Notes: generated from the letters alone by a model not told the origin. Counted from the stretch's first letter, positions 18,122 through 28,240 are shown. The stretch is DNA of 64,000 nucleotides from Alphaproteobacteria bacterium (GCA_028871345.1 JAGWNK010000002.1:1-64000), one strand, 5' to 3'. Translations and numbers: made by a program.

Positions 18122-19090
18122 ATGAGCCCGGCCACCGCCGTCCCGCCGATCTTGAAATCGAACCATTTGTTGGGAATCGAAGGCCTTTCGGTCGCCGAGA
18201 TCACGTCTCTTCTCGATCTGGCAGAAGAGTACGTGGCGCTGGGGCGTGCCAAAGAGAAGAAATCCCCGCTTCTCAAGGGGCGCACGGTCATCAACCTGTT
18301 TTTCGAGCCTTCGACGCGGACACAGAGCTCCTTCGAACTGGCCGGAAAGCGGCTCGGTGCGGACGTCATGAACATGTCCGTCCGCACCTCGTCGGTGACC
18401 AAGGGTGAGACCCTGATCGACACGGCCACGACCCTCAATGCCATGCGGCCCGACATCCTTATCGTGCGCCACCAGGATTCGGGGGCAGCCGAAATGCTGG
18501 CGCGCAAGCTCGACTGTTGCGTGGTAAATGCCGGCGACGGCAGCCACGAACATCCAACCCAGGCGCTGCTTGATGCGCTCACCATACGCAGGCGGCGCCG
18601 CAGCTTCGAGGGCCTCACCATCGCCATCTGCGGCGACGTCGCGCATAGCCGCGTGGCGCGCTCAAATATCCACCTCTTTTCGAAGGTGGGCGCGCGTGTG
18701 CGGCTGATCGCACCGAAGACGTTACTCCCCGTGGCCGCGGACCGCTATGGCGTTGAGACCTACACCGACATGTATGAGGGGCTGAAGGGGGTCGACATCG
18801 TAATGATGCTGCGCCTGCAGCTCGAACGCATGACGGGCGCCTTCATCCCCTCAACCCGGGAATATTTCCGATACTGGGGCCTCGATCGCGACAAGTTGGC
18901 CCATGCCAAGCCCGGCGCCCTGGTGATGCATCCCGGGCCGATGAACCGTGGCGTCGAGATCGACTCGGCTGTCGCCGACGACATCGAAGTCAGCCTGATC
19001 CATGAGCAGGTGGAGATGGGCGTCGCCATCCGCATGGCGGTGCTTGACGCCTTGTCGCGCGGTCTTTGCGCCGAGGGGCGCAACGTATGA
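18122..19090 (+). CDS. pyrB: Aspartate carbamoyltransferase catalytic subunit
   Basis: A 322-residue ATCase, joining carbamoyl phosphate and aspartate in pyrimidine synthesis. The carbamoyl-phosphate loop STRT is at residues 64-67 ([13 protein letters not shown]). HPTQALLDA and the aspartate-domain loop [12 protein letters not shown] are also present. ATG at 18122 gives a normal length; upstream residues in the frame are not conserved. No regulatory pyrI is present. The stop overlaps the start of the dihydroorotase-like gene (ATGA), the arrangement found where ATCase needs a non-catalytic dihydroorotase partner. Confidence 0.96.
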   Translation: MSPATAVPPILKSNHLLGIEGLSVAEITSLLDLAEEYVALGRAKEKKSPLLKGRTVINLFFEPSTRTQSSFELAGKRLGADVMNMSVRTSSVTKGETLIDTATTLNAMRPDILIVRHQDSGAAEMLARKLDCCVVNAGDGSHEHPTQALLDALTIRRRRRSFEGLTIAICGDVAHSRVARSNIHLFSKVGARVRLIAPKTLLPVAADRYGVETYTDMYEGLKGVDIVMMLRLQLERMTGAFIPSTREYFRYWGLDRDKLAHAKPGALVMHPGPMNRGVEIDSAVADDIEVSLIHEQVEMGVAIRMAVLDALSRGLCAEGRNV

Positions 19091-20397
19091 GCACGCGCCG
19101 CACCGTCTTCTGCAACGCGCGGCTGATTGATCCGGCCAGTGGACTCGACGCCAAAGGCGGTCTCATGGTCGAGAACGGCAAGATCGCCGACGTTGGCGGA
19201 CGCCTGTTCGGTGACGTGGATCGCAACGATCCGGAAGTGATCGACTGCAAGGGTCTCATCCTGGCTCCCGGACTGATCGACATGCGGGTGTTCACTGGCG
19301 AACCGGGCAGCGAACACCGCGAAACGCTCGAATCTGCCAGCCGCGCCGCGGTGGCGGGCGGCGTGACGACGATCATCGTCATGCCCAACACCGATCCCGT
19401 GATCGATGAACCTTCGCTTGTGGACTTCATTCGCCGACGCGCCGAGGCAACCGCGCGCGTGCGCGTTCTGCCGATGGCGGCGCTGACCCGCCACCTGAAA
19501 GGCGAAGTCATGACGGAGATGGGTCTGCTCAAGGAGGCGGGCGCCGTCGCCTTCACGGACGCCGACCGGACTCTTTCCAACACGCGCGTCCTGCGCCGCG
19601 CGCTCGCCTACGCCTCGACTTTTGGGACTCTGGTCGTGGGTCACGCCGAAGACCCCGACCTGACCGCTGGCACGGCCGTCAACGAGGGCGAATATGCGAC
19701 CCGTCTCGGTCTCCCGGCAGTGCCAGCGGCAGCGGAAGTGATGATCGTCGAGCGGGACATCCGCCTCGTCGAACTGACGGGGGCCCGTTACCATTTTGGA
19801 CAGATATCGTGCCGGGCTTCGCTGCAGGCGATCACGGATGCCAAGGCACGAGGCCTGCCCATCACTTGCGGCATTTCCGCCCAACACCTGGCCTTGAATG
19901 AGTTGGATGTAGGTCCCTACTACACCTTCATGAAGGTGAAACCGCCCTTGCGCTCGGAAGCCGATCGCGCCGCCATGGTGGACGGTGTCGCCTCCGGCGC
20001 CATCGACGTGATCGTGTCGAGCCACGATCCGCAGGCCGCCGACACGAAGCGCCAACCCTTCACGCAAGCCGCTTTCGGCGCCATCGGTCTCGAGACGCTT
20101 CTTCCTGTGGCGCTCGGCCTGCACCACAGCGCCGGCGTGCCGCTGGGACGGTTGCTGGGTGCACTGACATCGGCTCCAGCGAGCATCCTTGGGCTGCCAG
20201 GCGGCAGGCTCGCCAAAGGCGCCCCGGCGGACCTCGTGCTGATCGATCCGGACCATCCCTTCTTGCTCGATCCCGACAAGCTGCATTCCCGCGCCCGAAA
20301 CACGCCCTTCGAAGGTCGCAAATTCCAAGGACTGGCGGTCCGCACGTTTGTGGGAGGGGAAACCGTCTTCGATCGTAGCGCGGACGAGGCACGCTGA
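19087..20397 (+). CDS. pyrC: Dihydroorotase-like protein, probably non-catalytic partner of PyrB
   Basis: A 436-residue amidohydrolase-fold protein similar to dihydroorotase. The region that normally carries the metal ligands His-x-His reads [14 protein letters not shown], so Arg67 and Phe69 stand in their place. The segment that normally carries the catalytic Asp (ATDHAPH in active enzymes) reads VSSHDPQ. Other conserved parts, such as [14 protein letters not shown], are kept. This matches the PyrC'/PyrX group, which stabilises class-A ATCase without catalysing ring closure. If so, another dihydroorotase gene must exist elsewhere in the genome. It overlaps pyrB by four bases and plsY by one (TGATG). 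Confidence 0.92.
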   Translation: MSTRRTVFCNARLIDPASGLDAKGGLMVENGKIADVGGRLFGDVDRNDPEVIDCKGLILAPGLIDMRVFTGEPGSEHRETLESASRAAVAGGVTTIIVMPNTDPVIDEPSLVDFIRRRAEATARVRVLPMAALTRHLKGEVMTEMGLLKEAGAVAFTDADRTLSNTRVLRRALAYASTFGTLVVGHAEDPDLTAGTAVNEGEYATRLGLPAVPAAAEVMIVERDIRLVELTGARYHFGQISCRASLQAITDAKARGLPITCGISAQHLALNELDVGPYYTFMKVKPPLRSEADRAAMVDGVASGAIDVIVSSHDPQAADTKRQPFTQAAFGAIGLETLLPVALGLHHSAGVPLGRLLGALTSAPASILGLPGGRLAKGAPADLVLIDPDHPFLLDPDKLHSRARNTPFEGRKFQGLAVRTFVGGETVFDRSADEAR

Positions 20398-21008
20398 TGT
20401 TCGAAGACGGTTTCACGCGCGTCTTTAGCGAAGCCCTGCTGATCGGATATTTGCTCGGCTCGATCCCCTTCGGACTCGTTATCACCAGGCTCACTGGGCT
20501 TGGCGACGTGCGGAAGATCGGCTCCGGTAACATCGGAGCGACAAACGTTCTTCGCACAGGAAAGAAATGGGCCGCCGCGCTGACTTTGCTGCTGGATGCC
20601 GGGAAGGGCGCTGCGGCCGTGCTGCTGGTACGCTCGCTGTGGGGGCCCGATCCGGCGCTGGTCGCAGGTCTGGCGGCAGTCCTGGGCCACATCTTCCCCG
20701 TCTGGCTGCGCTTCAAGGGCGGCAAGGGTGTCGCAACCTTCATCGGCGTGCTGCTGGGCGTGCACTGGGCCGTAGGCCTTCTGGTCATCGCAACCTGGCT
20801 CGTGATGGCGTGGATGTCGAAGGTCTCGTCGCTGTCAGCGCTGGTGGCGGCTGCCCTGTCGCCGGCTTTTGCGATCATGCTCGGCTATCTGAGCTATGCG
20901 GTCTTCGCCCTGGTACTGGCGGTCATCATCTTCATCACCCATCACGAGAACATCTACAGGCTTTGGCACGGTCGCGAGCCGCGCATCGGCTCTAAGGGCG
21001 GAGCATGA
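20397..21008 (+). CDS. plsY: Glycerol-3-phosphate acyltransferase PlsY
   Basis: A 203-residue integral membrane enzyme that acylates glycerol 3-phosphate from acyl-phosphate, starting phospholipid synthesis. The three PlsY loops are visible: GSIPFGLVI, GSGNIGATNVLRTGKKWAA, and RFKGGKGVATFIGV. Five hydrophobic segments are apparent. The start overlaps the preceding stop (TGATG), and dprA begins one base after its stop, so the run from pyrB through dprA appears to be one operon. Confidence 0.96.
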   Translation: MFEDGFTRVFSEALLIGYLLGSIPFGLVITRLTGLGDVRKIGSGNIGATNVLRTGKKWAAALTLLLDAGKGAAAVLLVRSLWGPDPALVAGLAAVLGHIFPVWLRFKGGKGVATFIGVLLGVHWAVGLLVIATWLVMAWMSKVSSLSALVAAALSPAFAIMLGYLSYAVFALVLAVIIFITHHENIYRLWHGREPRIGSKGGA

Positions 21009-21009
21009 G

Positions 21010-22116
21010 ATGCCGGGCAGGCTTTCCGACCGAGAGCGCTGCAACTGGCTGAGACTTTCGCGTGCGACCAATGTCGGGCCAGTGACTTTCAAGCATCTTC
21101 TGGCGCGCTTCGGTTCCGCCTCGACGGCGCTTGAGGAGTATCCCCGCCTCGTACTGCGTGGCGGCGGAACGCCAGGCCCGCTACCGAGCCTGGACGACGT
21201 TCAACGGGATGTTGACGGCCTCGCAAGACTAGGCGGCCGATTCATTGCGGCGTTGGAGGATGACTATCCTGCGGGCTTGGCGGCCCTCGAGGCGCCCCCG
21301 CCCATCATATCGGTCCTTGGGCATGACGCACTGCTGCGGCGTGACATGATTGCGATTGTGGGCGCCCGAAATGCGTCTGGGCTCGGGCGCAAACTGGCAC
21401 AGACCCTGGCCGCGGACCTTGGCCGTGAGGGACTTGTAATCGCTTCCGGCATGGCCCGCGGCATCGACGCGGCCGCGCATGAGGGTTCTCTACCGAGCGG
21501 GACGTGCGCCGTTCTGGCCGGAGGCATCGATATCGTCTACCCGCCAGAAAATGCCTGGCTATACGATCGCATCAAGGCGGAAGGCGTTATCGTTTCCGAA
21601 ATGCCGCTCGGTCAGGCGCCGCAGGCACGCCATTTTCCGCGCCGGAATCGCATTGTCTCAGGATTGGCTCGCGGCGTCGTGGTGGTGGAGGCGCGCGAAG
21701 GATCGGGCTCGCTGATCACGGCTAACTACGCCTTGGAACAGAACCGCGAAGTGTTCTCGGTGCCCGGCTCGCCGCTCGATCCACGGGCCAGAGGGACCAA
21801 CAAGCTACTAAGAGACGGCGCGGTGTTGACCGAGGCGGCGGAAGATGTCCTGGCCGTGCTGCGCCCCATCCTGGGCGTGGGTTTCAGGGAGCCGGATGAG
21901 CCCTCGCCTTCAACGAGCTTCGATTTGACGGAAGCCGAAACCGACCGCCTCCGGGACTCAATCAGCGAAATTTTGGGGCCAGCTCCACTCGAAATCGACG
22001 AGATGATTCGGCTGACAGGGGCGCCCGTGGCCGCCGTACTATCCGTACTGCTGGAACTGGAAATCGCCGGACGGCTGTCCCGCCATCCGGGCAACAAAGT
22101 TTCGTGGTCTTGCTGA
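21010..22116 (+). CDS. dprA: DNA-processing protein DprA
   Basis: A 368-residue DprA/Smf, which loads RecA on incoming single-stranded DNA during transformation. The Rossmann core includes AIVGARNASGLG, VIASGMARGIDAAAHEG, TCAVLAGGIDIVYPPEN, SEMPLG, FPRRNRIVSGL and REGSGSLITANYALEQ. A C-terminal winged-helix region (about 305-368) ends the protein. The ATG at 21010 lies one base after the plsY stop. The upstream longer frame overlaps plsY and is not conserved. Confidence 0.94.
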   Translation: MPGRLSDRERCNWLRLSRATNVGPVTFKHLLARFGSASTALEEYPRLVLRGGGTPGPLPSLDDVQRDVDGLARLGGRFIAALEDDYPAGLAALEAPPPIISVLGHDALLRRDMIAIVGARNASGLGRKLAQTLAADLGREGLVIASGMARGIDAAAHEGSLPSGTCAVLAGGIDIVYPPENAWLYDRIKAEGVIVSEMPLGQAPQARHFPRRNRIVSGLARGVVVVEAREGSGSLITANYALEQNREVFSVPGSPLDPRARGTNKLLRDGAVLTEAAEDVLAVLRPILGVGFREPDEPSPSTSFDLTEAETDRLRDSISEILGPAPLEIDEMIRLTGAPVAAVLSVLLELEIAGRLSRHPGNKVSWSC

Positions 22117-22243
22117 GCGGGACGGCGAACCCGCGTCCGATTGACCAAATCCGTGGTCATAGGAAATACTACTACAGATTGTATTTTGCCCGGTCATTGA
22201 AAAAGAACTACTGCAAGTAGGTCAAATCACCTGAAATCGCGCG

Positions 22244-22330
22244 TTGACACTGGTTTGTTGCTTCCCCCAGTGTCCGCCCGCCTCGGACGCATCCCATATA
22301 GAGGGCCTCGACACCCGACTCTGCGGGTGT
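22244..22330 (+). promoter_or_regulatory. Promoter and structured leader upstream of topA
   Basis: A consensus -35 hexamer TTGACA (22244-22249) without a good -10 at normal spacing overlaps an inverted repeat (ACACTGG at 22247-22253 with CCAGTGT at 22267-22273). A second perfect hairpin (ACACCCG at 22311-22317, CGGGTGT at 22324-22330, six-base loop) lies 25 bases before the topA start. The 238-bp gap before topA is the first real break after dprA, so an independent promoter is likely. Confidence 0.4.
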
Positions 22331-22354
22331 GCTTTGGATTGAGTGTCATCCCGA

Positions 22355-24982
22355 ATGAACGTTCTCGTTGTTGAATCCCCCGGCAAGATCAAATCGATCA
22401 GCAAATACCTTGGACCCAGCTACAAGGTGCTTGCGAGCTTCGGCCATATCCGCGATTTGCCCTCCAAGGACGGATCGGTGAAGCCGGACGAAGACTTTGC
22501 CATGACATGGCAGGTGGACGAGCGCGCCCAGAAGCGCGTCAAGGACATCGCCGACGCCCTCAAGCATGCCGATAAACTGATCCTGGCCACCGACCCCGAC
22601 CGCGAGGGGGAAGCCATCTCGTGGCATGTGCTCGAGGTGCTCCGACAGAAGAAGGCGCTCGGCAAGACGCCGGTCGAACGGGTGGTATTCAACGCCATCA
22701 CCAAGGATGCGATCCTGGACGCCATCCGGAACCCGCGTGGCATCAACGAGGAGCTGGTCGACGCCTACCTCGCACGGCGCGCCCTTGACTATCTCGTCGG
22801 CTTCACGCTTTCGCCGGTCCTGTGGCGGAAGTTGCCCGGCGCGCGCTCGGCCGGCCGCGTGCAATCCGTGGCGTTGCGTCTGGTCGTCGATCGGGAAGTT
22901 GAAATCGAAGCGTTCCGACCCCAGGAATACTGGACGATCGACACCAGCGTGATCGCCTACACCAAGAGCGCGGACGCCACGACACCCTTCCCTGCGCGGC
23001 TCACCCATTTGGACGGCAAGAAGCTCGACAAGCTCGGAATCGGCAGCCAGACCGAGGCCGATCGCGCCATCGCGGCCATCGGCAGCCGCAAGTTCCAGAT
23101 CGGCAACGTCGAATCCAAACCCGTCAAACGCCATCCTGCCCCCCCATTCATCACCTCGACACTGCAGCAGGAGGCCGCGCGCAAGCTCGGCTTCAATGCC
23201 AAGCGTACGATGCAGATCGCCCAGCACCTGTACGAGGGCTTGGATGTCGGCGGTGAAAGCGTAGGCCTCATCACCTACATGCGAACCGACGGCGTGACCA
23301 TGGACAGCGGCGCCATTCACGAGGCGCGTGACATGATCGGCGAGCGCTACGGGAAGAAGTATGTCCCGCATTCGCCTCGTGCCTACGCCAGCAAGGCCAA
23401 GAACGCGCAAGAGGCGCACGAGGCCATTCGTCCGACCAGCTTCCACCGTTCGCCGGAATCGGTCGCCCGTTATCTCGACGGCGATCTGGCCAAACTCTAC
23501 GAATTGATCTGGAAGCGCGCCGTTGCCAGCCAGATGGAGAGCGCGGAACTCGAACGTACGACGATCGACGTAGTTTCGAGCGACAAGCAGGTGACGCTGC
23601 GCGCCAGCGGCAGCGTGGTGATGTTCGACGGCTTCCTTACGCTCTATCAGGAAGGCCATGACGACGAGGCCGATGAGGACAGCGCCCGGCTTCCCAAGGT
23701 TGCCGCCGGTGATCCCGCCGCCGTCGAGAAGGTCGTGCCAGCGCAGCATTTCACAGAGCCTCCGCCGCGCTATTCGGAAGCCAGCCTGGTCCGCAAGCTC
23801 GAGGAGCTGGGCATCGGGCGCCCGTCCACATACGCCTCGATCCTGTCGGTCCTGCGCGAACGCGCCTACGTCCGCATGGACCGCGGACGTTTCGTTCCCG
23901 AAGACAAGGGTCGCATCGTCACCGCCTTCCTCACCAGCTTCTTCCGGCGCTATGTCGAATACGGCTTCACGGCCGATCTTGAAGAGAAACTCGACGAGGT
24001 GTCGGCTGGCGAACTGGATTGGAGGCAACTGCTCAAGGACTTCTGGATCGACTTCTCGGCTGCCGTGGCGGAGACGAAGGAACTGAAGATCTCCGACGTC
24101 ATCACCGAGTTGGACGAACTCCTTGGACCCCATATTTTTCCGCACGGAGAAGACGGTAAGGATCCGCGCATCTGCCCGACCTGCGGTACGGGAACACTGA
24201 GCCTCAAGCTGGGCCGCTTCGGCGCCTTCGTGGGCTGCTCCAATTATCCCGAATGCCGATACACCCGCCAACTCGGGCAGAAGCCCGGCGAAGGCGGCAA
24301 CGGGGAGCCAAAGGTGCTGGGCGCCTTCCCCGAGACCGGCGAAGAGATCAGCCTGCGAACCGGGCGCTTCGGTCCCTATGTGCAACTTGGTGACGGGGAG
24401 AAACCGAAACGCGCCAGCATCCCAAAAGGTACGGCCGCGGCGGACGTCGACCTTGAACTAGCCATCAAGCTGCTGTCCTTGCCGCGGGAAATCGGTAAGC
24501 ATCCCGAAACGGGCCAGGTCATCGTGGCCAATTTCGGCCGGTATGGACCGTATGTGCAGCACGACGGACAATATGCGTCGCTTGAGACACCCGAGGATGT
24601 CTTCACCATCGGCTTGAATCACGCTGTCACGATCCTGGCCGAAAAGAAGGCGCGCGGCTTCGTCCGCCGCGGACCGGAACCGCTGAAGGAGCTGGGCACG
24701 AGCCCCGGCAACGGCGCACCAGTCAAGGTCATGAAGGGTCGGTTCGGGCCGTACGTCACAGACGGAACGGTCAACGCGACGATCCCGAAGGGGTCGGATC
24801 CTCAAGCCATTACACTCGAAAGGGCTCTCGGCCTGATCGCCGAGCGCGCCGCAAAAGGGCCTTCCAAGAAGATCAGGAAGAAGGCCACCAAGCCCACCGC
24901 CGAAAAGAAGGCCAAAGCGGAAAAGAAGCCGGCAGCCAAGAAGAAATCTACAAAGCACAAGCCCGTACCGGCGGCCGAGTAA
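22355..24982 (+). CDS. topA: DNA topoisomerase I
   Basis: A type IA topoisomerase of 875 residues relaxing negative supercoils. The Toprim domain starts NVLVVESPGKIKSISKYLG and includes ATDPDREGEAISWH. The active-site Tyr is Tyr308 in GLITYMRTDG. The C-terminal half carries a four-Cys zinc ribbon (CPTCGTG...GCSNYPEC), then three topoisomerase C-terminal repeats each with the R/GRFGPYV signature, and a basic tail of repeated Lys, Ala and Thr. ATG at 22355 is preferred over an in-frame GTG at 22343 because family members begin at this Met. It is followed two bases later by rnr. Confidence 0.97.
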   Translation: MNVLVVESPGKIKSISKYLGPSYKVLASFGHIRDLPSKDGSVKPDEDFAMTWQVDERAQKRVKDIADALKHADKLILATDPDREGEAISWHVLEVLRQKKALGKTPVERVVFNAITKDAILDAIRNPRGINEELVDAYLARRALDYLVGFTLSPVLWRKLPGARSAGRVQSVALRLVVDREVEIEAFRPQEYWTIDTSVIAYTKSADATTPFPARLTHLDGKKLDKLGIGSQTEADRAIAAIGSRKFQIGNVESKPVKRHPAPPFITSTLQQEAARKLGFNAKRTMQIAQHLYEGLDVGGESVGLITYMRTDGVTMDSGAIHEARDMIGERYGKKYVPHSPRAYASKAKNAQEAHEAIRPTSFHRSPESVARYLDGDLAKLYELIWKRAVASQMESAELERTTIDVVSSDKQVTLRASGSVVMFDGFLTLYQEGHDDEADEDSARLPKVAAGDPAAVEKVVPAQHFTEPPPRYSEASLVRKLEELGIGRPSTYASILSVLRERAYVRMDRGRFVPEDKGRIVTAFLTSFFRRYVEYGFTADLEEKLDEVSAGELDWRQLLKDFWIDFSAAVAETKELKISDVITELDELLGPHIFPHGEDGKDPRICPTCGTGTLSLKLGRFGAFVGCSNYPECRYTRQLGQKPGEGGNGEPKVLGAFPETGEEISLRTGRFGPYVQLGDGEKPKRASIPKGTAAADVDLELAIKLLSLPREIGKHPETGQVIVANFGRYGPYVQHDGQYASLETPEDVFTIGLNHAVTILAEKKARGFVRRGPEPLKELGTSPGNGAPVKVMKGRFGPYVTDGTVNATIPKGSDPQAITLERALGLIAERAAKGPSKKIRKKATKPTAEKKAKAEKKPAAKKKSTKHKPVPAAE

Positions 24983-24984
24983 CG

Positions 24985-27192
24985 ATGGCAAGAGGCAAGA
25001 GAACCAACACGCTGCCATTGGACAGGGCGCGCGTGCTTGAAGCACTGGCGCAGAAGCCCGGCGCCACAAAGCGCGACTTGGCGAAGATGCTGGGTGTGAA
25101 GGGCTCCGACCGTATTGCGCTCAAACGGCTATTGAAGGAGCTGGACGCGGAAGGTGCGCTGGAGGGCAGCCGCAGACGTGGGTACAAACGGCCGGGCGAG
25201 ATGCCCGACGTCGCCGTTCTCGAAATAACGGGGCAGGATCCGGACGGAGAACTTCTCGCGCGGCCGCAGCGTTGGGAGTCGAACGAAGAGCCGCCCCACA
25301 TCGTCGTGATACAGGAGGAGGTCGGGCCTGCTCTCGGCACCGGCGAGCGCATCCTGGCACGGCTCTCCAAAGTGGACGACGGCTTCGAGGCGCGGGTCAT
25401 CAAACGTCTCGGTGCGAGTGCCCATCGCGTTCTCGGCGTGATCCGCACATCGGGACCCGCTATGCGCATAGCGCCTATCGACCGCAAGAGCCGCAGCGAG
25501 TTCTCCGTCGATCAGCGCGATCGTGGCGGCGCCGAAGACAATGAACTCGTCCTGGCAGAGCCGGTTGCCGGGCGGTCTGAGGGCTTTCCCAGGGCGCGAG
25601 TCGTCGAGCGCATTGGCAGCATGGACGCGCCCAAAGCGGTCAGCCTGATCGCAATCCATGCTCACGGCATCCCGACAGAATTTCCCAAGGAAGTGCTCGA
25701 CGAAGCAGCTACCTTGCCGCCTCCCGATCCCCGCGGGCGAACGGATCTGCGCAAGTTCCCCCTGGTCACCATCGATCCGGAAGACGCGCGCGATCATGAC
25801 GACGCCGTCTGGGCGATGCCCGATCCCGATCCGGCGAACAAGGGCGGCTTCGTCACCCTGGTCGCCATCGCCGACGTTGCGCACTACGTCACGCCAGGTT
25901 CGGCGCTCGACCGCGAAGCCTACAAACGTGGCAATTCTGTCTATTTCCCGGACCGCGTCGTGCCAATGCTGCCCGAGCCGCTATCGGCCGACCTCTGTTC
26001 GCTGAAGGAAGGGGTCGATCGCGCCTGTCTGGCGGTACGCACGGTATTCGACAAGAACGGCCGCAAGAAGCAGCACGCGTTCCTGCGCGGCGTCATGCGT
26101 TCGGCGGCCAGACTCACGTATGCACAGGCGCAGCGCGCGTTCGACGGCAAGAGGGACCCGACGATCTCCCCCGTCGCGCGGGAGGCGCTGGAAGGCCTGT
26201 GGCAGGCGTATCAAGCCTTGGTAAAGGAGCGCGAAGCGCGCAATCCGCTGGACCTCGACCTTCCCGAGCGCCGTATAACGATCGGGGCTGACGGCAAGAT
26301 CTCGTCGATCGCCTTCCGCGAGCGCCTGGAATCCATGCGCTTGATCGAAGAGTTCATGGTGCTGGCGAATGTGGCGGCCGCCGAGTCTCTGGAGAAGGCG
26401 CGAATGCCGCTCATCTACCGTGTGCACGAAGAACCTTCGAAGGAGAAACTGTATGCATTCTCCGACTACCTCAAGACCATCGGCATGGCCTTTGCCAAGG
26501 GCCAAACGATGAAGCCATCGGTCTTCAACCGCATCCTCGCCGGTGCCAAGGGCGGTCCGAACGAGCAGGTAATGAACGACGTCGTGCTGCGTACGCAGGC
26601 GCAGGCCGTATATGACCCCAACAACGTCGGCCATTTCGGGCTGAACCTGGCGAAATATGCACACTATACTTCGCCCATCCGCCGCTATGCCGACCTAGTC
26701 GTGCACCGGGCACTGATCCGTGCGCTGAAGCTGGGCGACAGCGGTCTCACGGATCGCGAAGTCGCGCGACTGGGGGAGATCGCCGAACACATCTCGATGA
26801 CCGAGCGCCGCGCGATGGCGGCAGAGCGCGACTCGACTGATCGGTATGTGGCTGCCTTCATGCAAGACCGCGTCGGTGCCACATTCGACGCCCGCGTTAC
26901 TGGGGTGACGCGGTTCGGCTTGTTCGTGCGGCTCGCCGAAACCGGCGCCGAGGGTTTGTTGCCCGCTCGCGCGCTCGGCGCGGAGTACTTTCGCCATGAC
27001 GAGCGGCGCCACGCCATGATCGGCGACCGCACCGGCACTGCCTATCGCATGGGCGATATCGTGCGCGTGCGGCTGGCGGAAGCCGCCCCCCTGACCGGCG
27101 GTTTGCGGTTCGATCTGGCGGAGGCCAACGAGGCGCCGCGCCCGGCTCGCCGCGCGCCCCTCGTCCGGCCACACAGCAAGCGGCGGCGATAA
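24985..27192 (+). CDS. rnr: Ribonuclease R
   Basis: A 735-residue 3'-5' exoribonuclease acting on structured RNA and, with SmpB-tmRNA, on defective messages. An N-terminal HTH (about 10-60, LEALAQKPGATKRDLAKML) precedes cold-shock domains. The RNB catalytic domain has TIDPEDARDHDDAVW (clustered Asp metal ligands, about 266-280) and YTSPIRRYADLVVHR. An S1 domain (GATFDARVTGVTRFGLFVRL, about 631-650) and a short basic tail follow. It lies two bases downstream of topA, giving coupled expression. Confidence 0.96.
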   Translation: MARGKRTNTLPLDRARVLEALAQKPGATKRDLAKMLGVKGSDRIALKRLLKELDAEGALEGSRRRGYKRPGEMPDVAVLEITGQDPDGELLARPQRWESNEEPPHIVVIQEEVGPALGTGERILARLSKVDDGFEARVIKRLGASAHRVLGVIRTSGPAMRIAPIDRKSRSEFSVDQRDRGGAEDNELVLAEPVAGRSEGFPRARVVERIGSMDAPKAVSLIAIHAHGIPTEFPKEVLDEAATLPPPDPRGRTDLRKFPLVTIDPEDARDHDDAVWAMPDPDPANKGGFVTLVAIADVAHYVTPGSALDREAYKRGNSVYFPDRVVPMLPEPLSADLCSLKEGVDRACLAVRTVFDKNGRKKQHAFLRGVMRSAARLTYAQAQRAFDGKRDPTISPVAREALEGLWQAYQALVKEREARNPLDLDLPERRITIGADGKISSIAFRERLESMRLIEEFMVLANVAAAESLEKARMPLIYRVHEEPSKEKLYAFSDYLKTIGMAFAKGQTMKPSVFNRILAGAKGGPNEQVMNDVVLRTQAQAVYDPNNVGHFGLNLAKYAHYTSPIRRYADLVVHRALIRALKLGDSGLTDREVARLGEIAEHISMTERRAMAAERDSTDRYVAAFMQDRVGATFDARVTGVTRFGLFVRLAETGAEGLLPARALGAEYFRHDERRHAMIGDRTGTAYRMGDIVRVRLAEAAPLTGGLRFDLAEANEAPRPARRAPLVRPHSKRRR

Positions 27193-27263
27193 ACCGCCGT
27201 CTCTCCCCGCTTTTTTGAACGCGAGAGACCGCGTAAGCTCGCCGCTGGAGCGGGGGCTTCGCT

Positions 27264-27869
27264 ATGCTTGTGACGGTGACGTCTTATCGGGAACCTTGGC
27301 AGGCCCACATGTTCCAGGCCCGCTTGGCGGCCGAGGACATTCCCGCCGTCGTGGCGCACGAACTACACGTCGGAAATGCCTGGCATTTGTCGGTCGCATT
27401 GGGCGGGGTCAAAGTCCAGGTCCCCGAAGAACGGTTGGAGGATGCATACGACGTCGCCCGGCTTTGTGCGGCCGGCGAATTTCGCGCCCTGCTGGAAGCC
27501 GAGGTCGGTGATCTTGATGATGTGCGGTGCCCAAATTGCGGAGCCATCACGTTCCACAGGCGACGTCCGCTACCGAGGGCGGCGTTGGCAATCGCCTATT
27601 CGCTTTGTTGGGGTCCGATCTGCCCGCCCATCGGCTGGCTTTGCATTTGCGCGAATTGCAGAACGCGGTTTGTGCCCCGGCCTTGCTACAAGACGGACAA
27701 ATGGCTGGCGACGGCGTACCTTATTCCGTTATTCTTGTTGGCTCTGTTTTCGGCGTTGTTTTGCCTGGCCATGATCGCGGCCTGCCCGCCGTCAGCCAGC
27801 TCTGGCGAGTGTGCCGCAGGAAGGGCGGCATGGTTCGAGCGCTGGATTCCTGCAACCAGGCAACATTGA
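27264..27869 (+). CDS. DUF2007 domain membrane protein with zinc-ribbon-like cysteines
   Basis: A 201-residue protein. Residues 1-65 match DUF2007 (signal-transducing-protein-like): VTSYREPWQAHMFQARL, a VVAHE segment, and KVQVPEERLEDA. Two Cys pairs, CPNCG (about 90) and CANC (about 131), could bind zinc. One strong hydrophobic segment (about 150-170) follows and a Cys-containing tail ends the chain. The function is unknown. ATG at 27264 is the first start; the ribosome site is weak. The gene lies between rnr and rpmG on the same strand. Confidence 0.75.
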   Translation: MLVTVTSYREPWQAHMFQARLAAEDIPAVVAHELHVGNAWHLSVALGGVKVQVPEERLEDAYDVARLCAAGEFRALLEAEVGDLDDVRCPNCGAITFHRRRPLPRAALAIAYSLCWGPICPPIGWLCICANCRTRFVPRPCYKTDKWLATAYLIPLFLLALFSALFCLAMIAACPPSASSGECAAGRAAWFERWIPATRQH

Positions 27870-27955
27870 CGGATTCCGCAAATGGCGCCGGAGTACGGCG
27901 ACGAGGAGTAGAATAGCGCTTTTTAAACCAATACCTTAGCCAGCGACGGCCCGGC

Positions 27956-27983
27956 TTGACTTCCGGCGCCGGGTGGCTAGGTT
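27956..27983 (+). promoter_or_regulatory. Sigma-70-type promoter of rpmG
   Basis: TTGACT (27956-27961), a 16-bp spacer, and TAGGTT (27978-27983), 33 bp before the rpmG start. Hexamers are near consensus for alphaproteobacterial housekeeping promoters. Confidence 0.5.
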
Positions 27984-28016
27984 ACGCGCCCTCTGACGGG
28001 ACGACAGGAGTACCCC

Positions 28017-28184
28017 ATGGCAAAGCCGACCACAGCCAAGATCCGCCTCAACAGCGAGGGCGGCACGGGGTATTTCTACGTGACCAAGAAGAACACGCGC
28101 ACGATGACCGAGAAGTTCTCGATCAAGAAATACGACCCGGTCCTGCGCAAGCACGTCGAGTTCAAGGAAGGCAAGATCAAATAG
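28017..28184 (+). CDS. rpmG: 50S ribosomal protein L33
   Basis: A 55-residue L33. It reads [20 protein letters not shown], then [20 protein letters not shown] and ends [11 protein letters not shown]. There is no CxxC zinc pair, so this is the Cys-free form used under all zinc conditions. AGGAG six bases before the ATG fixes the start. The gene is short and has its own likely promoter at 27956-27983. Confidence 0.97.
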   Translation: MAKPTTAKIRLNSEGGTGYFYVTKKNTRTMTEKFSIKKYDPVLRKHVEFKEGKIK

Positions 28185-28240
28185 GCTTAGCCCGCCGCCG
28201 TCGGCAGGACACGTATTTGCGCCACATCGACGCCGACTCC

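Noticed and set aside
18760-20328. A 522-codon frame antisense to the dihydroorotase-like gene
   Set aside because: Shadow of a strongly supported gene; no motifs.
22346-24385. A 679-codon open frame antisense to topA
   Set aside because: It is the mirror of a high-GC gene, with no conserved motif and no ribosome site; topA is certain on the other strand.
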